Assembly (NCBI RefSeq): GCF_024764835.1
Contig: NZ_JALIGE010000071.1
Span: 186,001 to 250,000, forward strand
DNA: 64,000 bases
Reading direction: 5' to 3'
Source: Scandinavium hiltneri
GTDB lineage: Bacteria; Pseudomonadota; Gammaproteobacteria; Enterobacterales; Enterobacteriaceae
Positions 51,493 through 60,345 of this stretch are shown here, in pieces; position 1 is the stretch's first letter, and every line of letters starts with the position of its first letter. The position numbers were made by a program, and so were the translations under genes. The notes beneath the pieces are model-generated. The model was not told the DNA's origin, ran no database searches, and saw nothing but the letters and a program-made list of their open reading frames with translations.

Positions 51493-52033
51493 TAAATTCA
51501 GCTTTAAGCTTGCCCTTGCCAGCGTGTTGCTGGCTTCCAGCCTGCCTGCGCTGGCCTTAACGGGTGATACCGATCAGCCGATCCACATTGAATCCGATCA
51601 ACAGTCTCTGGACATGCAGGGTAACGTAGCAACGTTCACCGGCAACGTTATCGTCACGCAGGGCACCATCAAAATTAATGCCGACAAAGTGGTGGTCACT
51701 CGCCCGGCCGGTGTTAAAGGTAAAGAGACGATGGACGGCTACGGTAACCCGGCGACGTTTTACCAGATGCAGGACAACGGCAAACCGGTTAACGGCCATG
51801 CGTCGAAAATGCACTACGAAGTGGCTAACGATCTTGTCGTGCTGACCGGCAACGCGTATCTCGAGCAGGTCGACAGCAACATTAAAGGCGACAAGATTAC
51901 CTATCTGGTGAAAGAGCAGAAAATGCAGGCGTATAGCGAAAAAGGTAAACGCGTGACGACGGTTCTGGTGCCATCGCAGCTGCAGGATAAGAGCAACAAC
52001 ACCAAACCGGCTCAGCCTAAAAAGAGTAACTAA
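51476..52033 (+). CDS. lptA: Periplasmic LPS transport protein LptA
   Basis: LptA, 185 residues, forms the periplasmic bridge that carries LPS from LptC to LptD. A signal peptide (1-27, ending PALA) precedes the OstA beta-jellyroll with HIESDQQSLDMQGNVATFTGNV and KMHYEVANDLVVLTGNAYL. Start ATG 51476 lies within the lptC end, so translation is coupled. In E. coli a sigma-E promoter upstream also serves this gene; it was not verified. Confidence 0.97.
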   Translation: MKFRNNKFSFKLALASVLLASSLPALALTGDTDQPIHIESDQQSLDMQGNVATFTGNVIVTQGTIKINADKVVVTRPAGVKGKETMDGYGNPATFYQMQDNGKPVNGHASKMHYEVANDLVVLTGNAYLEQVDSNIKGDKITYLVKEQKMQAYSEKGKRVTTVLVPSQLQDKSNNTKPAQPKKSN

Positions 52034-52039
52034 TACGTT

Positions 52040-52765
52040 ATGGCAACTTTAACAGCAAAGAATCTTGCGAAAGCCTATAAGGGACGTCGGGTCGTTGAAG
52101 ACGTTAGCCTGACGGTGAATTCCGGCGAAATCGTCGGCCTGTTGGGCCCGAACGGGGCGGGTAAAACCACCACGTTCTACATGGTGGTCGGCATTGTGTC
52201 CCGCGATGCGGGCAACATCATCATTGATGATGACGATATCAGTATGCTGCCGCTGCATGCCCGTGCCCGTCGGGGTATTGGCTATCTGCCGCAGGAAGCC
52301 TCCATTTTCCGCCGTCTGAGCGTGTTTGATAACCTGATGGCGGTGCTGCAAATCCGCGACGATTTGAGCAACGAGCAGCGCGTTGACCGTGCGAACGAGC
52401 TGATGGAAGAGTTTCACATTGAACATCTGCGCGACAGTCTCGGCCAGGCGCTCTCCGGCGGTGAACGCCGTCGTGTAGAAATCGCCCGCGCGCTTGCAGC
52501 TAATCCTAAATTTATTCTGCTGGATGAACCTTTTGCGGGCGTTGACCCCATTTCGGTTATCGACATCAAGCGTATTATCGAACACCTGCGCGACAGTGGC
52601 CTCGGCGTGCTGATTACTGACCATAACGTTCGCGAAACGTTAGCAGTCTGCGAACGCGCTTACATCGTGAGCCAGGGGCATCTGATTGCTCACGGTACGC
52701 CGGAACAAATCCTCCAGGACGAGCATGTTAAGCGCGTGTATCTTGGGGAAGACTTCAGACTCTGA
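52040..52765 (+). CDS. lptB: LPS export ABC transporter ATPase LptB
   Basis: LptB, 241 residues, powers extraction of LPS from the inner membrane with LptFG. Walker A GPNGAGKT (36-43), Q-loop YLPQEASIF, signature ALSGGERRR (near 137) and Walker B FILLDEPFAG (near 157) are intact. It lies 6 nt after lptA. Confidence 0.98.
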   Translation: MATLTAKNLAKAYKGRRVVEDVSLTVNSGEIVGLLGPNGAGKTTTFYMVVGIVSRDAGNIIIDDDDISMLPLHARARRGIGYLPQEASIFRRLSVFDNLMAVLQIRDDLSNEQRVDRANELMEEFHIEHLRDSLGQALSGGERRRVEIARALAANPKFILLDEPFAGVDPISVIDIKRIIEHLRDSGLGVLITDHNVRETLAVCERAYIVSQGHLIAHGTPEQILQDEHVKRVYLGEDFRL

Positions 52766-52812
52766 TAGGGTAGTGAATACAGACATTCTGGCCGGAGAAA
52801 TTTGCCCTGATT

Positions 52813-54246
52813 ATGAAGCAAGGTTTGCAATTAAGGCTCAGCCAACAGCTCGCCATGACGCCGCAACTGCAACAGGCCATTCGTCTGTTGCAGCTTTCTA
52901 CGCTCGAGCTGCAACAGGAACTTCAGCAAGCGCTGGAGAGTAATCCCCTGCTTGAGCAAACCGACCTTCACGAGGAAGTCGATTCACAAGAAGAAACCGA
53001 CAAAGACGAATTTGATACCGTTGATGCCCTCGAGCAGAAAGAGATGCCCGATGAGCTTCCGCTCGACGCCAGCTGGGATGAAATCTATACCGCAGGCACA
53101 CCGTCTGGTACCGGCACCGATTATCAGGATGATGAACTACCGGTCTACCAGGGCGAAACGACGCAGTCACTTCAGGACTATCTGATGTGGCAAGTTGGGC
53201 TGACACCGTTTTCCGATACCGACCGCGCGATAGCCACGTCGATCGTGAACGCGGTTGACGACACCGGCTACCTCACCGCATCGCTGGAAGAGATCCTCGA
53301 AAGCATCGGCGACGAAGAGCTCGATCTCGATGAGGTCGAAGCGGTGCTGAAACGCATCCAGCGTTTTGATCCGGTAGGCGTGGCCGCAAAAGATCTGCGC
53401 GACTGCCTGTTGATCCAGCTCTCCCAGTTTACCAAAGAGACGCCGTGGCTGACGGAAGCCAAAACGATTATCAGCGATCATCTCTCCCTGCTGGCCAATC
53501 ATGATTTCCGCTCCCTGATGCGCGTCACTCGCCTCAAAGAAGATGTGCTGAAAGAAGCCGTGTCGCTGATTCAGTCTCTGGATCCGCGCCCGGGTCAGTC
53601 CATTCAGACCGGCGAACCGGAATACGTCATCCCCGATGTGCTGGTGCGTAAAATCAGCGGCCGTTGGGCGGTTGAACTTAATTCCGACAGTATCCCGCGC
53701 CTGCAAATCAATCAGCATTACGCCGGCATGTGCAGCACCACGCGCAACGACGCCGACAGCCAATTTATTCGCAGCAACCTGCAGGAAGCCAAATGGCTGA
53801 TTAAAAGCCTGGAAAGCCGCAATGACACGCTACTGCGGGTGAGCCGCTGCATCGTCGAACAGCAGCAGGCGTTCTTTGATCAGGGCGAAGAGTTCATGAA
53901 ACCGATGGTCCTGGCTGATATTGCCCAGGCCGTCGAAATGCATGAATCAACGATTTCACGCGTCACCACGCAAAAGTATCTGCACAGCCCACGGGGCATT
54001 TTTGAGCTTAAGTATTTCTTCTCCAGCCATGTGAATACCGAAGGCGGCGGCGAAGCGTCGTCCACGGCCATTCGCGCACTGGTGAGGAAGTTAATTGCCG
54101 CGGAAAATCCCGCGAAACCACTGAGTGACAGTAAGCTGACTACCATGCTGTCCGAACAGGGTATCATGGTGGCACGCCGCACCGTTGCAAAGTACCGAGA
54201 GTCTTTATCCATTCCGCCGTCAAACCAGCGTAAACAGCTGGTCTGA
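52813..54246 (+). CDS. rpoN: RNA polymerase sigma-54 factor RpoN
   Basis: RpoN, 477 residues, is the sigma factor for nitrogen-assimilation and other enhancer-dependent promoters. The Gln/Leu-rich region I (1-50), acidic region II (about 52-120), core-binding region and C-terminal DNA-binding domain with the RpoN box ARRTVAKYRE (about 454-463) are all intact. It is followed by hpf, ptsN, rapZ and npr, the conserved sigma-54/PTS-Ntr cluster. Confidence 0.98.
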   Translation: MKQGLQLRLSQQLAMTPQLQQAIRLLQLSTLELQQELQQALESNPLLEQTDLHEEVDSQEETDKDEFDTVDALEQKEMPDELPLDASWDEIYTAGTPSGTGTDYQDDELPVYQGETTQSLQDYLMWQVGLTPFSDTDRAIATSIVNAVDDTGYLTASLEEILESIGDEELDLDEVEAVLKRIQRFDPVGVAAKDLRDCLLIQLSQFTKETPWLTEAKTIISDHLSLLANHDFRSLMRVTRLKEDVLKEAVSLIQSLDPRPGQSIQTGEPEYVIPDVLVRKISGRWAVELNSDSIPRLQINQHYAGMCSTTRNDADSQFIRSNLQEAKWLIKSLESRNDTLLRVSRCIVEQQQAFFDQGEEFMKPMVLADIAQAVEMHESTISRVTTQKYLHSPRGIFELKYFFSSHVNTEGGGEASSTAIRALVRKLIAAENPAKPLSDSKLTTMLSEQGIMVARRTVAKYRESLSIPPSNQRKQLV

Positions 54247-54268
54247 CACAACCGATAAGGAAGACACT

Positions 54269-54556
54269 ATGCAGCTCAATATCACAGGACACAATGTCGA
54301 AATCACTGACGCACTGCGTGAATTTTTGAACACCAAATTCGCGAAGCTCGAGCAGTTTTTCGAACGGATCAATCAAGTCTATATTGTGTTAAAAGTGGAA
54401 AAGGTGAGTCATATCTCGGACGCCACCCTGCATGTTAACGGGGGCGAAATTCATGCCAGTGCGGAAGGGCAGGATATGTATGCCGCAATAGACGGTCTTA
54501 TCGATAAGCTTGCAAGACAGCTGAACAAACATAAAGATAAACTGAAACAACACTAA
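54269..54556 (+). CDS. hpf: Ribosome hibernation promoting factor HPF (short form)
   Basis: HPF, 95 residues, binds 70S ribosomes and promotes 100S dimers in stationary phase. The beta-alpha-beta fold segments MQLNITGHNVEITDALREFL and GQDMYAAIDGLIDKLARQLNKHKDKL are visible. The ATG at 54269 follows AAGGAAGAC; the reading frame back to 54185 is inside rpoN. Confidence 0.97.
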   Translation: MQLNITGHNVEITDALREFLNTKFAKLEQFFERINQVYIVLKVEKVSHISDATLHVNGGEIHASAEGQDMYAAIDGLIDKLARQLNKHKDKLKQH

Positions 54557-54569
54557 TTGTCCGGGCGTA

Positions 54570-54597
54570 CGTCCAACCCGATGGGTCGGGTTGGACG
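54570..54597 (+). other. Strong hairpin between hpf and ptsN
   Basis: CGTCCAACCCG/CGGGTTGGACG forms a perfect 11-bp stem with an ATGGGT loop. It lies 14 nt after hpf and 16 nt before ptsN, with no U-tract. It may stabilise the hpf 3' end or limit ptsN translation; its apex contains an ATG. Confidence 0.6.
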
Positions 54598-54613
54598 GCA
54601 CGCAGGTGAAATT

Positions 54614-55105
54614 ATGATGAACAATGATTCCGCTCTGCAATTGAGCAATGTCCTTAACCAGGAATGTACCCGCAGTGCAGTTCACTGCCAGAGTAAAAAG
54701 CGTGCGCTGGAAATCATCAGCGAACTGGCCGCAAAACAGCTTGGCTTACCGTCGCAGGTGGTATTCGAGGCTATTCTGACCCGTGAAAAGATGGGCAGTA
54801 CCGGTATCGGCAACGGCATCGCTATTCCTCACGGCAAGCTGGAAGAAGATACTCTGCGTGCCGTCGGCGTTTTCGTGCAGCTCGAAACACCGATCGCCTT
54901 TGATGCCATTGATAACCAGCCAGTTGATCTGCTGTTCGCCCTGCTGGTGCCTGCCGATCAGACCAAAACGCATTTGCACACCCTTTCACTGGTGGCGAAG
55001 CGTCTGGCAGACAAAACCATCTGCCGCCGGTTGCGTAGCGCACAGAGCGATCAGGAACTGTATGAAATTATCACCAGCGACGATAACAGTGATGAAGATG
55101 CCTAA
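54614..55105 (+). CDS. ptsN: PTS-Ntr EIIA component PtsN (EIIA-Ntr)
   Basis: PtsN, 163 residues, is the terminal phospho-acceptor of the nitrogen PTS. It regulates K+ uptake (TrkA, KdpD) and other targets. The phosphorylated histidine is H73 in AIPHGKLE, and the domain spans about 13-155. The start ATG at 54614 gives the same length as E. coli; the frame back to 54557 runs through the upstream hairpin. The C-terminus differs slightly (DDNSDEDA). Confidence 0.96.
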   Translation: MMNNDSALQLSNVLNQECTRSAVHCQSKKRALEIISELAAKQLGLPSQVVFEAILTREKMGSTGIGNGIAIPHGKLEEDTLRAVGVFVQLETPIAFDAIDNQPVDLLFALLVPADQTKTHLHTLSLVAKRLADKTICRRLRSAQSDQELYEIITSDDNSDEDA

Positions 55106-55138
55106 CGGTAACTCGGTTGTCTTAAGGAGAAACGACTG

Positions 55139-55993
55139 ATGGTACTGATGATTGTCAGCGGTCGCTCGGGCTCAGGTAAATCTGTCGCCCTGCGTGCGCT
55201 GGAAGACATGGGCTTTTACTGCGTGGATAACCTGCCCGTCGTGCTGTTGCCCGAACTGGCGAAAAGCCTTGCTGACCGACAAATTTCTGCCGCGGTCAGC
55301 ATCGATGTGCGTAACATGCCGGAATCTCCGGAGATTTTCGAGCAGGCAATGGACAATTTGCCTGATGCGTTCTCTCCGCAACTGTTGTTCCTTGATGCCG
55401 ATCGCAACACGCTGATCCGCCGATACAGCGATACCCGCCGCCTGCACCCTCTTTCCAGCAAAAATCTGTCGCTGGAAAGCGCAATCGATCAGGAAAGCGA
55501 TTTACTGGAACCGCTGCGTTCCCGTGCTGACCTTATTGTCGACACCTCAGAAATGTCGGTGCATGAACTGGCTGAAATGCTGCGTACGCGCCTGCTTGGC
55601 AAACGTGAACGCGAACTGACGATGGTGTTTGAATCTTTCGGTTTTAAGCACGGGATCCCAATTGATGCCGATTACGTGTTTGACGTGCGTTTCCTGCCAA
55701 ACCCGCACTGGGACCCGAAGCTGCGGCCAATGACCGGCCTCGATAAACCGGTTGCCGCATTCCTCGATCGTCACACAGAAGTTCACAATTTTATCTATCA
55801 GACCCGCAGCTATCTTGAGCTATGGTTACCTATGCTGGAAACCAACAACCGCAGCTATCTGACGGTCGCGATTGGTTGTACTGGCGGTAAACATCGTTCG
55901 GTGTACATTGCCGAACAGCTGGCTGACTATTTCCGCTCGCGCGGGAAGAACGTTCAGTCTCGTCATCGGACGCTGGAAAAACGGAAAACATGA
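55139..55993 (+). CDS. rapZ: RNase adapter protein RapZ
   Basis: RapZ (YhbJ), 284 residues, senses glucosamine-6-phosphate and targets the sRNA GlmZ to RNase E, and so controls GlmS. Walker A GRSGSGKS is at residues 8-15. The C-terminal domain contains CTGGKHRSVYIAEQL (about 247-261), followed by a basic RNA-binding tail. It overlaps npr by 4 nt. Its link to glucosamine supply echoes glmM in this window. Confidence 0.97.
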   Translation: MVLMIVSGRSGSGKSVALRALEDMGFYCVDNLPVVLLPELAKSLADRQISAAVSIDVRNMPESPEIFEQAMDNLPDAFSPQLLFLDADRNTLIRRYSDTRRLHPLSSKNLSLESAIDQESDLLEPLRSRADLIVDTSEMSVHELAEMLRTRLLGKRERELTMVFESFGFKHGIPIDADYVFDVRFLPNPHWDPKLRPMTGLDKPVAAFLDRHTEVHNFIYQTRSYLELWLPMLETNNRSYLTVAIGCTGGKHRSVYIAEQLADYFRSRGKNVQSRHRTLEKRKT

Positions 55994-56262
55994 GCGTAAA
56001 GCACACGGTTGAGATCACGAATAAGCTGGGGATGCACGCCCGCCCGGCGATGAAGCTGTTTGAGCTGGTACAGAATTATGATGCCGAAGTGTGGCTGCGC
56101 AATGACGAAGGCACCGAAGCCGAAGCCAGCAGCGTTATCGCGTTACTGATGCTGGATTCTGCCAAAGGCCGACAGATTGAAATTGAAGCCAACGGGCCGC
56201 AAGAAACTGAAGCCCTGGCGGCGGTAATCGCGCTATTTAACGCCGGGTTCGATGAAGATTAG
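55990..56262 (+). CDS. npr: PTS-Ntr phosphocarrier NPr
   Basis: NPr (PtsO), 90 residues, is the HPr-like carrier between EI-Ntr (PtsP) and PtsN. The active histidine is H16 in NKLGMHARPAMK. The SSVIALLMLDSAKGRQIEIEANGP segment is typical of HPr folds. It is the last gene of the rpoN cluster and ends at a hairpin terminator. Confidence 0.97.
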   Translation: MSVKHTVEITNKLGMHARPAMKLFELVQNYDAEVWLRNDEGTEAEASSVIALLMLDSAKGRQIEIEANGPQETEALAAVIALFNAGFDED

Positions 56263-56287
56263 TCCGCGTTTACGCTGACTGTCTGAC

Positions 56288-56309
56288 GCCCTCTCCCGCA
56301 GGAGAGGGC
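56288..56309. terminator. Hairpin terminator between npr and mtgA
   Basis: GCCCTCTCC/GGAGAGGGC is a perfect 9-bp stem with a CGCA loop between two convergent genes. The following plus-strand sequence AAACCTTTAAT is only weakly T-rich. Confidence 0.65.
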
Positions 56310-56315
56310 AAACCT

Positions 56316-57047
56316 TTAATACAGTTTATTTTCCCGCATAAACCCTTCCCCACCGAGCTGGCGCATCTGGCGTAAAATCCACGCCTGACGGCTGCGAACA
56401 TACCCTGATGGCGCATCGGCGCGAAAACGAATAGGGTTTGGCAGTACCGCCGCCAGCAACGCCGCTTCCGACATCGTCAATTTACTGGCAGGTTTATGGA
56501 AATAGCGCTGCGCAGCTGCTTCGACGCCAAATACCCCATCACCAAATTCGGCAATATTCAGGTAAACGGTCAGGATGCGTTTTTTGCTCCAGACGGTTTC
56601 GATGCCCACCGTCAAACCCGCTTCCAGACCTTTACGCAGCCAGCTTCTGCCGTCCCACAGGAACAGGTTTTTCGCCGTCTGCTGTGAGAGCGTGGATGCG
56701 CCACGAATGCGGTTTTCATTCTGCTCGTTATGGGTCAGTGCTTTCTCAATGGCAGACACATCAAATCCCCAATGGTCCGGGAATTTCTGGTCTTCCGCAG
56801 CAATGACGGCGAGTCCCATCCACGGCGTCATTTCATCCATGCTTACCCAGTCAGAGTGGGCCAGATAGTGAAAGTTACCGCTAAACATTTCCCCAAGCTG
56901 GCGCTCCACCATCACCGCTGAAAATGGCACCGGCAGAACGCTGAAAATTGCGATGCCCCCGGCCCAAAAAACGGCAAGTGTAATTACCACCCGCAGCAGA
57001 ATGCGCTTTATCCAGGCCAACGGCGAACGGCGCTGACTCATTCGCAC
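56316..57047 (-). CDS. mtgA: Monofunctional biosynthetic peptidoglycan transglycosylase MtgA
   Basis: MtgA, 243 residues, polymerises lipid II into glycan strands. An N-terminal membrane helix (about 16-36) anchors the GT51 domain. Motif 1 is AVIAAEDQKFPDHWGFD (catalytic Glu in EDQ), and GASTLSQQTAKNLFL and KRILTVYLNIAEFG are further GT51 motifs. Its start overlaps the elbB end by 10 nt. Confidence 0.96.
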   Translation of the reverse strand: MRMSQRRSPLAWIKRILLRVVITLAVFWAGGIAIFSVLPVPFSAVMVERQLGEMFSGNFHYLAHSDWVSMDEMTPWMGLAVIAAEDQKFPDHWGFDVSAIEKALTHNEQNENRIRGASTLSQQTAKNLFLWDGRSWLRKGLEAGLTVGIETVWSKKRILTVYLNIAEFGDGVFGVEAAAQRYFHKPASKLTMSEAALLAAVLPNPIRFRADAPSGYVRSRQAWILRQMRQLGGEGFMRENKLY

Positions 57048-57691
57048 AACACCATCACGCGGGCCACCAGCTTCTCAATTCCGGTTGCCGCGTCGGCAAT
57101 ATTCTGCGCCAGCATATAAGCCGGCGTGGTCACGATTTTATGGTCTTCATCCACCACGATATCGTCTACCGGACACGGCACATGTTCGGCACCCATTGCT
57201 TCCAGCACTTCGGCGGTATCGATATCAGTACCGATGGTAATGCGCAGAGGGAAATCAAAAATCTTCGGCAGCATCGCCGGAGCAATGCACATAAAGCCGA
57301 GCGGCTTACGCGCATGATGCAGAGCCAGTGTCAGCGCTTTTAAATCTGCATCCACAACGCACTCATTGCCCTGGGAAGCAAAGTTACTCAGGTTCTTAGC
57401 CGCGCCAAATCCGCCGGGTACAATCAGCGCATCAAGCTCATCGGCACGCGCACTCGCCAGCGGCTGAATATCACCGCGTGTGATCCGGGCCGCTTCCAAC
57501 AAAACGTTACGTTCACCCGCCATTGATTCACCATCCAAATGGTTGATCACATCAGACTGGCTTTTATCTGGCGCAAAACAGACCGCCCGCGCGCCATTTC
57601 GAGCAATAGCCAGCAGCGTGATGACCGCTTCATGAATTTCGCTGCCGTCATATACGCCACAGCCGCTCAGCACTACGCCAATTTTTTTCAT
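57038..57691 (-). CDS. elbB: DJ-1/PfpI-family glyoxalase ElbB
   Basis: ElbB (YhbL), 217 residues from the ATG at 57689-57691, belongs to the DJ-1/PfpI superfamily. In E. coli it affects isoprenoid yield and has glyoxalase-type activity. The nucleophile elbow is GFMCIAPAM (Cys near residue 135) and the GVVLSGCGVYDGSE N-terminus is typical. An upstream in-frame start at 57724 is not conserved. It overlaps mtgA by 10 nt. Confidence 0.95.
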   Translation of the reverse strand: MKKIGVVLSGCGVYDGSEIHEAVITLLAIARNGARAVCFAPDKSQSDVINHLDGESMAGERNVLLEAARITRGDIQPLASARADELDALIVPGGFGAAKNLSNFASQGNECVVDADLKALTLALHHARKPLGFMCIAPAMLPKIFDFPLRITIGTDIDTAEVLEAMGAEHVPCPVDDIVVDEDHKIVTTPAYMLAQNIADAATGIEKLVARVMVLCE

Positions 57692-57808
57692 CCTGCGTTC
57701 CTTTTGCAACCGCTTGAAGCCCATCAGTTATTTTGATTTAACCGCCATGCTTCACACATTTAACTGATTTACGTAACAAATAATTTAAGTTTTGCTATCT
57801 TAATGAAC

Positions 57809-57929
57809 GTGCAGCCTAAATTCTCAGGCCGCGTCTGTTCAACACTCTTAAAACTATCGAGGCGCAGCCACGTTTTCCCTGGTGTTGGCGCAGTATTCGC
57901 GCACCCCGGCTTGACCGGGGTCATTTTTT
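57809..57929 (+). ncRNA. arcZ: Hfq-dependent small RNA ArcZ
   Basis: Between elbB and arcB, on the plus strand, lies a 121-nt unit equal in length to E. coli ArcZ. The 3' part CGCAGCC...CCCTGGTGTTGGCGCAG, then TATTCGCGCACCCCGG, reproduces the processed active ArcZ, which activates rpoS and represses flhDC and others. It ends in a CCCCGG/CCGGGG terminator with six T residues. The 5' part is more divergent. A -10 TATCTT (57796-57801) lies 7 nt before the predicted start; the -35 is poor. The last bases overlap the arcB stop codon on the opposite strand. Confidence 0.92.
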
Positions 57930-60255
57930 ATCGGCTTGCGACCCACGCTTTCAGGGTAGCGACATCCTGCTGCCATTCTGTTTTCATCTCTTCGACCCAT
58001 TCACCCACGTTATCCCACCAGGCCGGAAGATCCGGAGACTGAATCTGCTGTCCAAGCTGCTGAATATGACGTAAACCAATCGAACCCGCGGCGCCTTTGA
58101 TTTTATGCCCTTCTTCAACAATGCCTTTCTGGTCGCGCGCGGTCAGGTTTGATTCCAGCACCGCCAGATATCCCGGCATCATCTTCTCGAACACTGCCAG
58201 ACCGTCGGTGATGAGCTGCGGGCCCACCAACTCGATGTACTGCTGGAGCATGTCGGTGTCCAGTACGCTGCTTGATTTGTTGCTGTCGGTTATGGTCACG
58301 CTGCTTTCCTCGTCGTCAGGGGTATCCCAGAATTTTTGGATGATGGCGGTCAATGCCGGAACGGCCAGCGGCTTGCTCAGCACGTCGTCCATTCCCGCAT
58401 CCAGATACTCTTTTTTGTCCTTCAGCACGTTGGCGGTCAGCGCCACCAGCGGCGGCAGCTCGTCAGCGTGATAACGCTGTTTCAGCTCACGGGAAATATC
58501 CAGGCCGGTCATGTCCGGTAGCTGAATATCCAACAGCACCAAATCGTAATCAGAAGGCGAAAACATCTCCAGCGCCTCTTTACCGGTCATCGCCACGTCT
58601 ACACTGTTGCCGAGTTTTTCCAGCACCGAGCGCGCCACAATCACGTTCAGCTCTATGTCTTCCACCAGCAGCACATGCAGGGCGGGTAACGGCATATCAT
58701 CGTCGGCCAGGGTGTTTTCCACTTCTTCCGCGATTGCAGGCGCGTGAACGGTTAGCGTAAAGGTTGAGCCGCTGCCTGGCTGGCTGGAAACGATGATATC
58801 ACCGCCCATGCTCTTCGCCAGACGACGAGAAACAGCCAGACCAATCCCGGTGCCCGTTGCCGGTTTTCCGCCCTGGCTGTCTTTAACCTGATAATACATC
58901 GCGAAAATTTTGTCCTGCTCTTCCTGCGGGATGCCAATCCCAGAGTCTTCCACTTCGAAGCGCAGCATGTCGCCTGCATCGTAACGCACGCGAACCGACA
59001 CGTTACCCTGCTGGGTAAATTTGACCGCATTGCTGATCAGATTCCACAGGATCTGCCGCAGGCGGGTGCCATCGGTTATCACTTTATGCGGCAATGGCAG
59101 CGTCGGGTCCATCACGAAACGCAGCCCTTTCTGCTGCGCCTGCAGGCCAGAGAGGTTTTCCAGGTCAGCCAGGAAACCGGTGAAATCGATAGGCTGGTTA
59201 TCCAGCTGAACTTTACGCCGTTCCATCTTATCCATATCGATAATATCGTTGAAGATATTACCCAGCGTGACCGCCGAAACGTGGATGGTTTTCAGGTATT
59301 TTTCCTGCTCGGACGTCAATTCGGTATCCAGCAGAATACGGCTCAGGCCGACGATGCCGTTGAGCGGTGTGCGCAGCTCGTGGCTGATGGTAGAAATAAA
59401 GGTGGTCTTATCACGGCTGGCGCGTTCAAGGGCATCCTGATAGCGCTTACGTTCCGTTATATCGCGCCCAAAGCCCATCAGACCGTGGCGTTTCCCGACG
59501 CGGTCGTAATACGGCACTTTGCGTATCTCGAAGCAGGCTTTGCGACCATCGGGATAATCCAGCCACTGTTCGTAGGTCAGTGAAACGTTATGACGGAAGA
59601 CTTTCTCATCGGTTTCAATGACTTTAGCTGCGGCTTCCGGGGAATACACGTCAAGTGGTTTGAGGTTTACCAGCTGCTTTTCGCTTTTCCCGGTCAATAG
59701 CTCCATCGCCCGGTTACAGCCGGAAAATTCTTTATCTTCGTTGCGGTAAAACACCAGGTCCGGCGAGGCATCAAGGAACGAACGCAGGAAAGACGACTGC
59801 TGCTCGAGCTGAATTTGCGTCTGTTCGCGCTCTTTCATTTCGATTTTCAGCTGTTCCAGCGTGGTCTGGCGCTCGGCTTCCGCCTTTTCGCGATCGGTGA
59901 TTTCCTGATTAAGCTGCGCAATATTGTCTTTCAACTGCACATTCAGCTTCAGGTCGCGGTCGCGCATCTCCTCCAGCTTTTCGACCACACGCGTAAGACG
60001 CTGGCGAGATTCTTCCAGTTGCTCGACCACCACCGAGAGAAAATAAACCGCCCAGGGCGTGATCAACAGCCCAAAGAAAATGGAGCGGATAACATCAATA
60101 CTCTCGACCTGGCCGTGCAGCACCATAGTCACCGCCATCTGTACCACGATGGCTAACACCACCAGCGCCAACGCCAGCAGCAGCGAGAAGCGTACCAGGC
60201 CGAGTTTCATCATCAGGTCGACATAGTACTGCGCAAGCATTCGGATTTGCTTCAT
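57928..60255 (-). CDS. arcB: Aerobic respiration control hybrid sensor kinase ArcB
   Basis: ArcB, 775 residues from the ATG at 60253-60255, is the quinone-sensing kinase that phosphorylates ArcA under reduced oxygen. Two membrane helices (about 22-50 and 58-77) are followed by a coiled coil with PAS domain (about 150-270), HisKA with H292 in ISHELRTP, HATPase_c, a receiver with D576 in LLDIQLPD and an HPt domain with H717 in EEGHKIKGAAGS. It is three residues shorter than E. coli at the end. The convergent ArcZ gene is its known feedback partner: ArcA represses arcZ and ArcZ lowers arcB mRNA. Confidence 0.97.
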   Translation of the reverse strand: MKQIRMLAQYYVDLMMKLGLVRFSLLLALALVVLAIVVQMAVTMVLHGQVESIDVIRSIFFGLLITPWAVYFLSVVVEQLEESRQRLTRVVEKLEEMRDRDLKLNVQLKDNIAQLNQEITDREKAEAERQTTLEQLKIEMKEREQTQIQLEQQSSFLRSFLDASPDLVFYRNEDKEFSGCNRAMELLTGKSEKQLVNLKPLDVYSPEAAAKVIETDEKVFRHNVSLTYEQWLDYPDGRKACFEIRKVPYYDRVGKRHGLMGFGRDITERKRYQDALERASRDKTTFISTISHELRTPLNGIVGLSRILLDTELTSEQEKYLKTIHVSAVTLGNIFNDIIDMDKMERRKVQLDNQPIDFTGFLADLENLSGLQAQQKGLRFVMDPTLPLPHKVITDGTRLRQILWNLISNAVKFTQQGNVSVRVRYDAGDMLRFEVEDSGIGIPQEEQDKIFAMYYQVKDSQGGKPATGTGIGLAVSRRLAKSMGGDIIVSSQPGSGSTFTLTVHAPAIAEEVENTLADDDMPLPALHVLLVEDIELNVIVARSVLEKLGNSVDVAMTGKEALEMFSPSDYDLVLLDIQLPDMTGLDISRELKQRYHADELPPLVALTANVLKDKKEYLDAGMDDVLSKPLAVPALTAIIQKFWDTPDDEESSVTITDSNKSSSVLDTDMLQQYIELVGPQLITDGLAVFEKMMPGYLAVLESNLTARDQKGIVEEGHKIKGAAGSIGLRHIQQLGQQIQSPDLPAWWDNVGEWVEEMKTEWQQDVATLKAWVASR

Positions 60256-60345
60256 AGGGATTTCCTTCACCACAACGTCGCTCAATAATACCCAATTCTG
60301 AGCAACGCGTTGAAGGTTGTGCGAAAAATGCGGTGATAATTGGGG

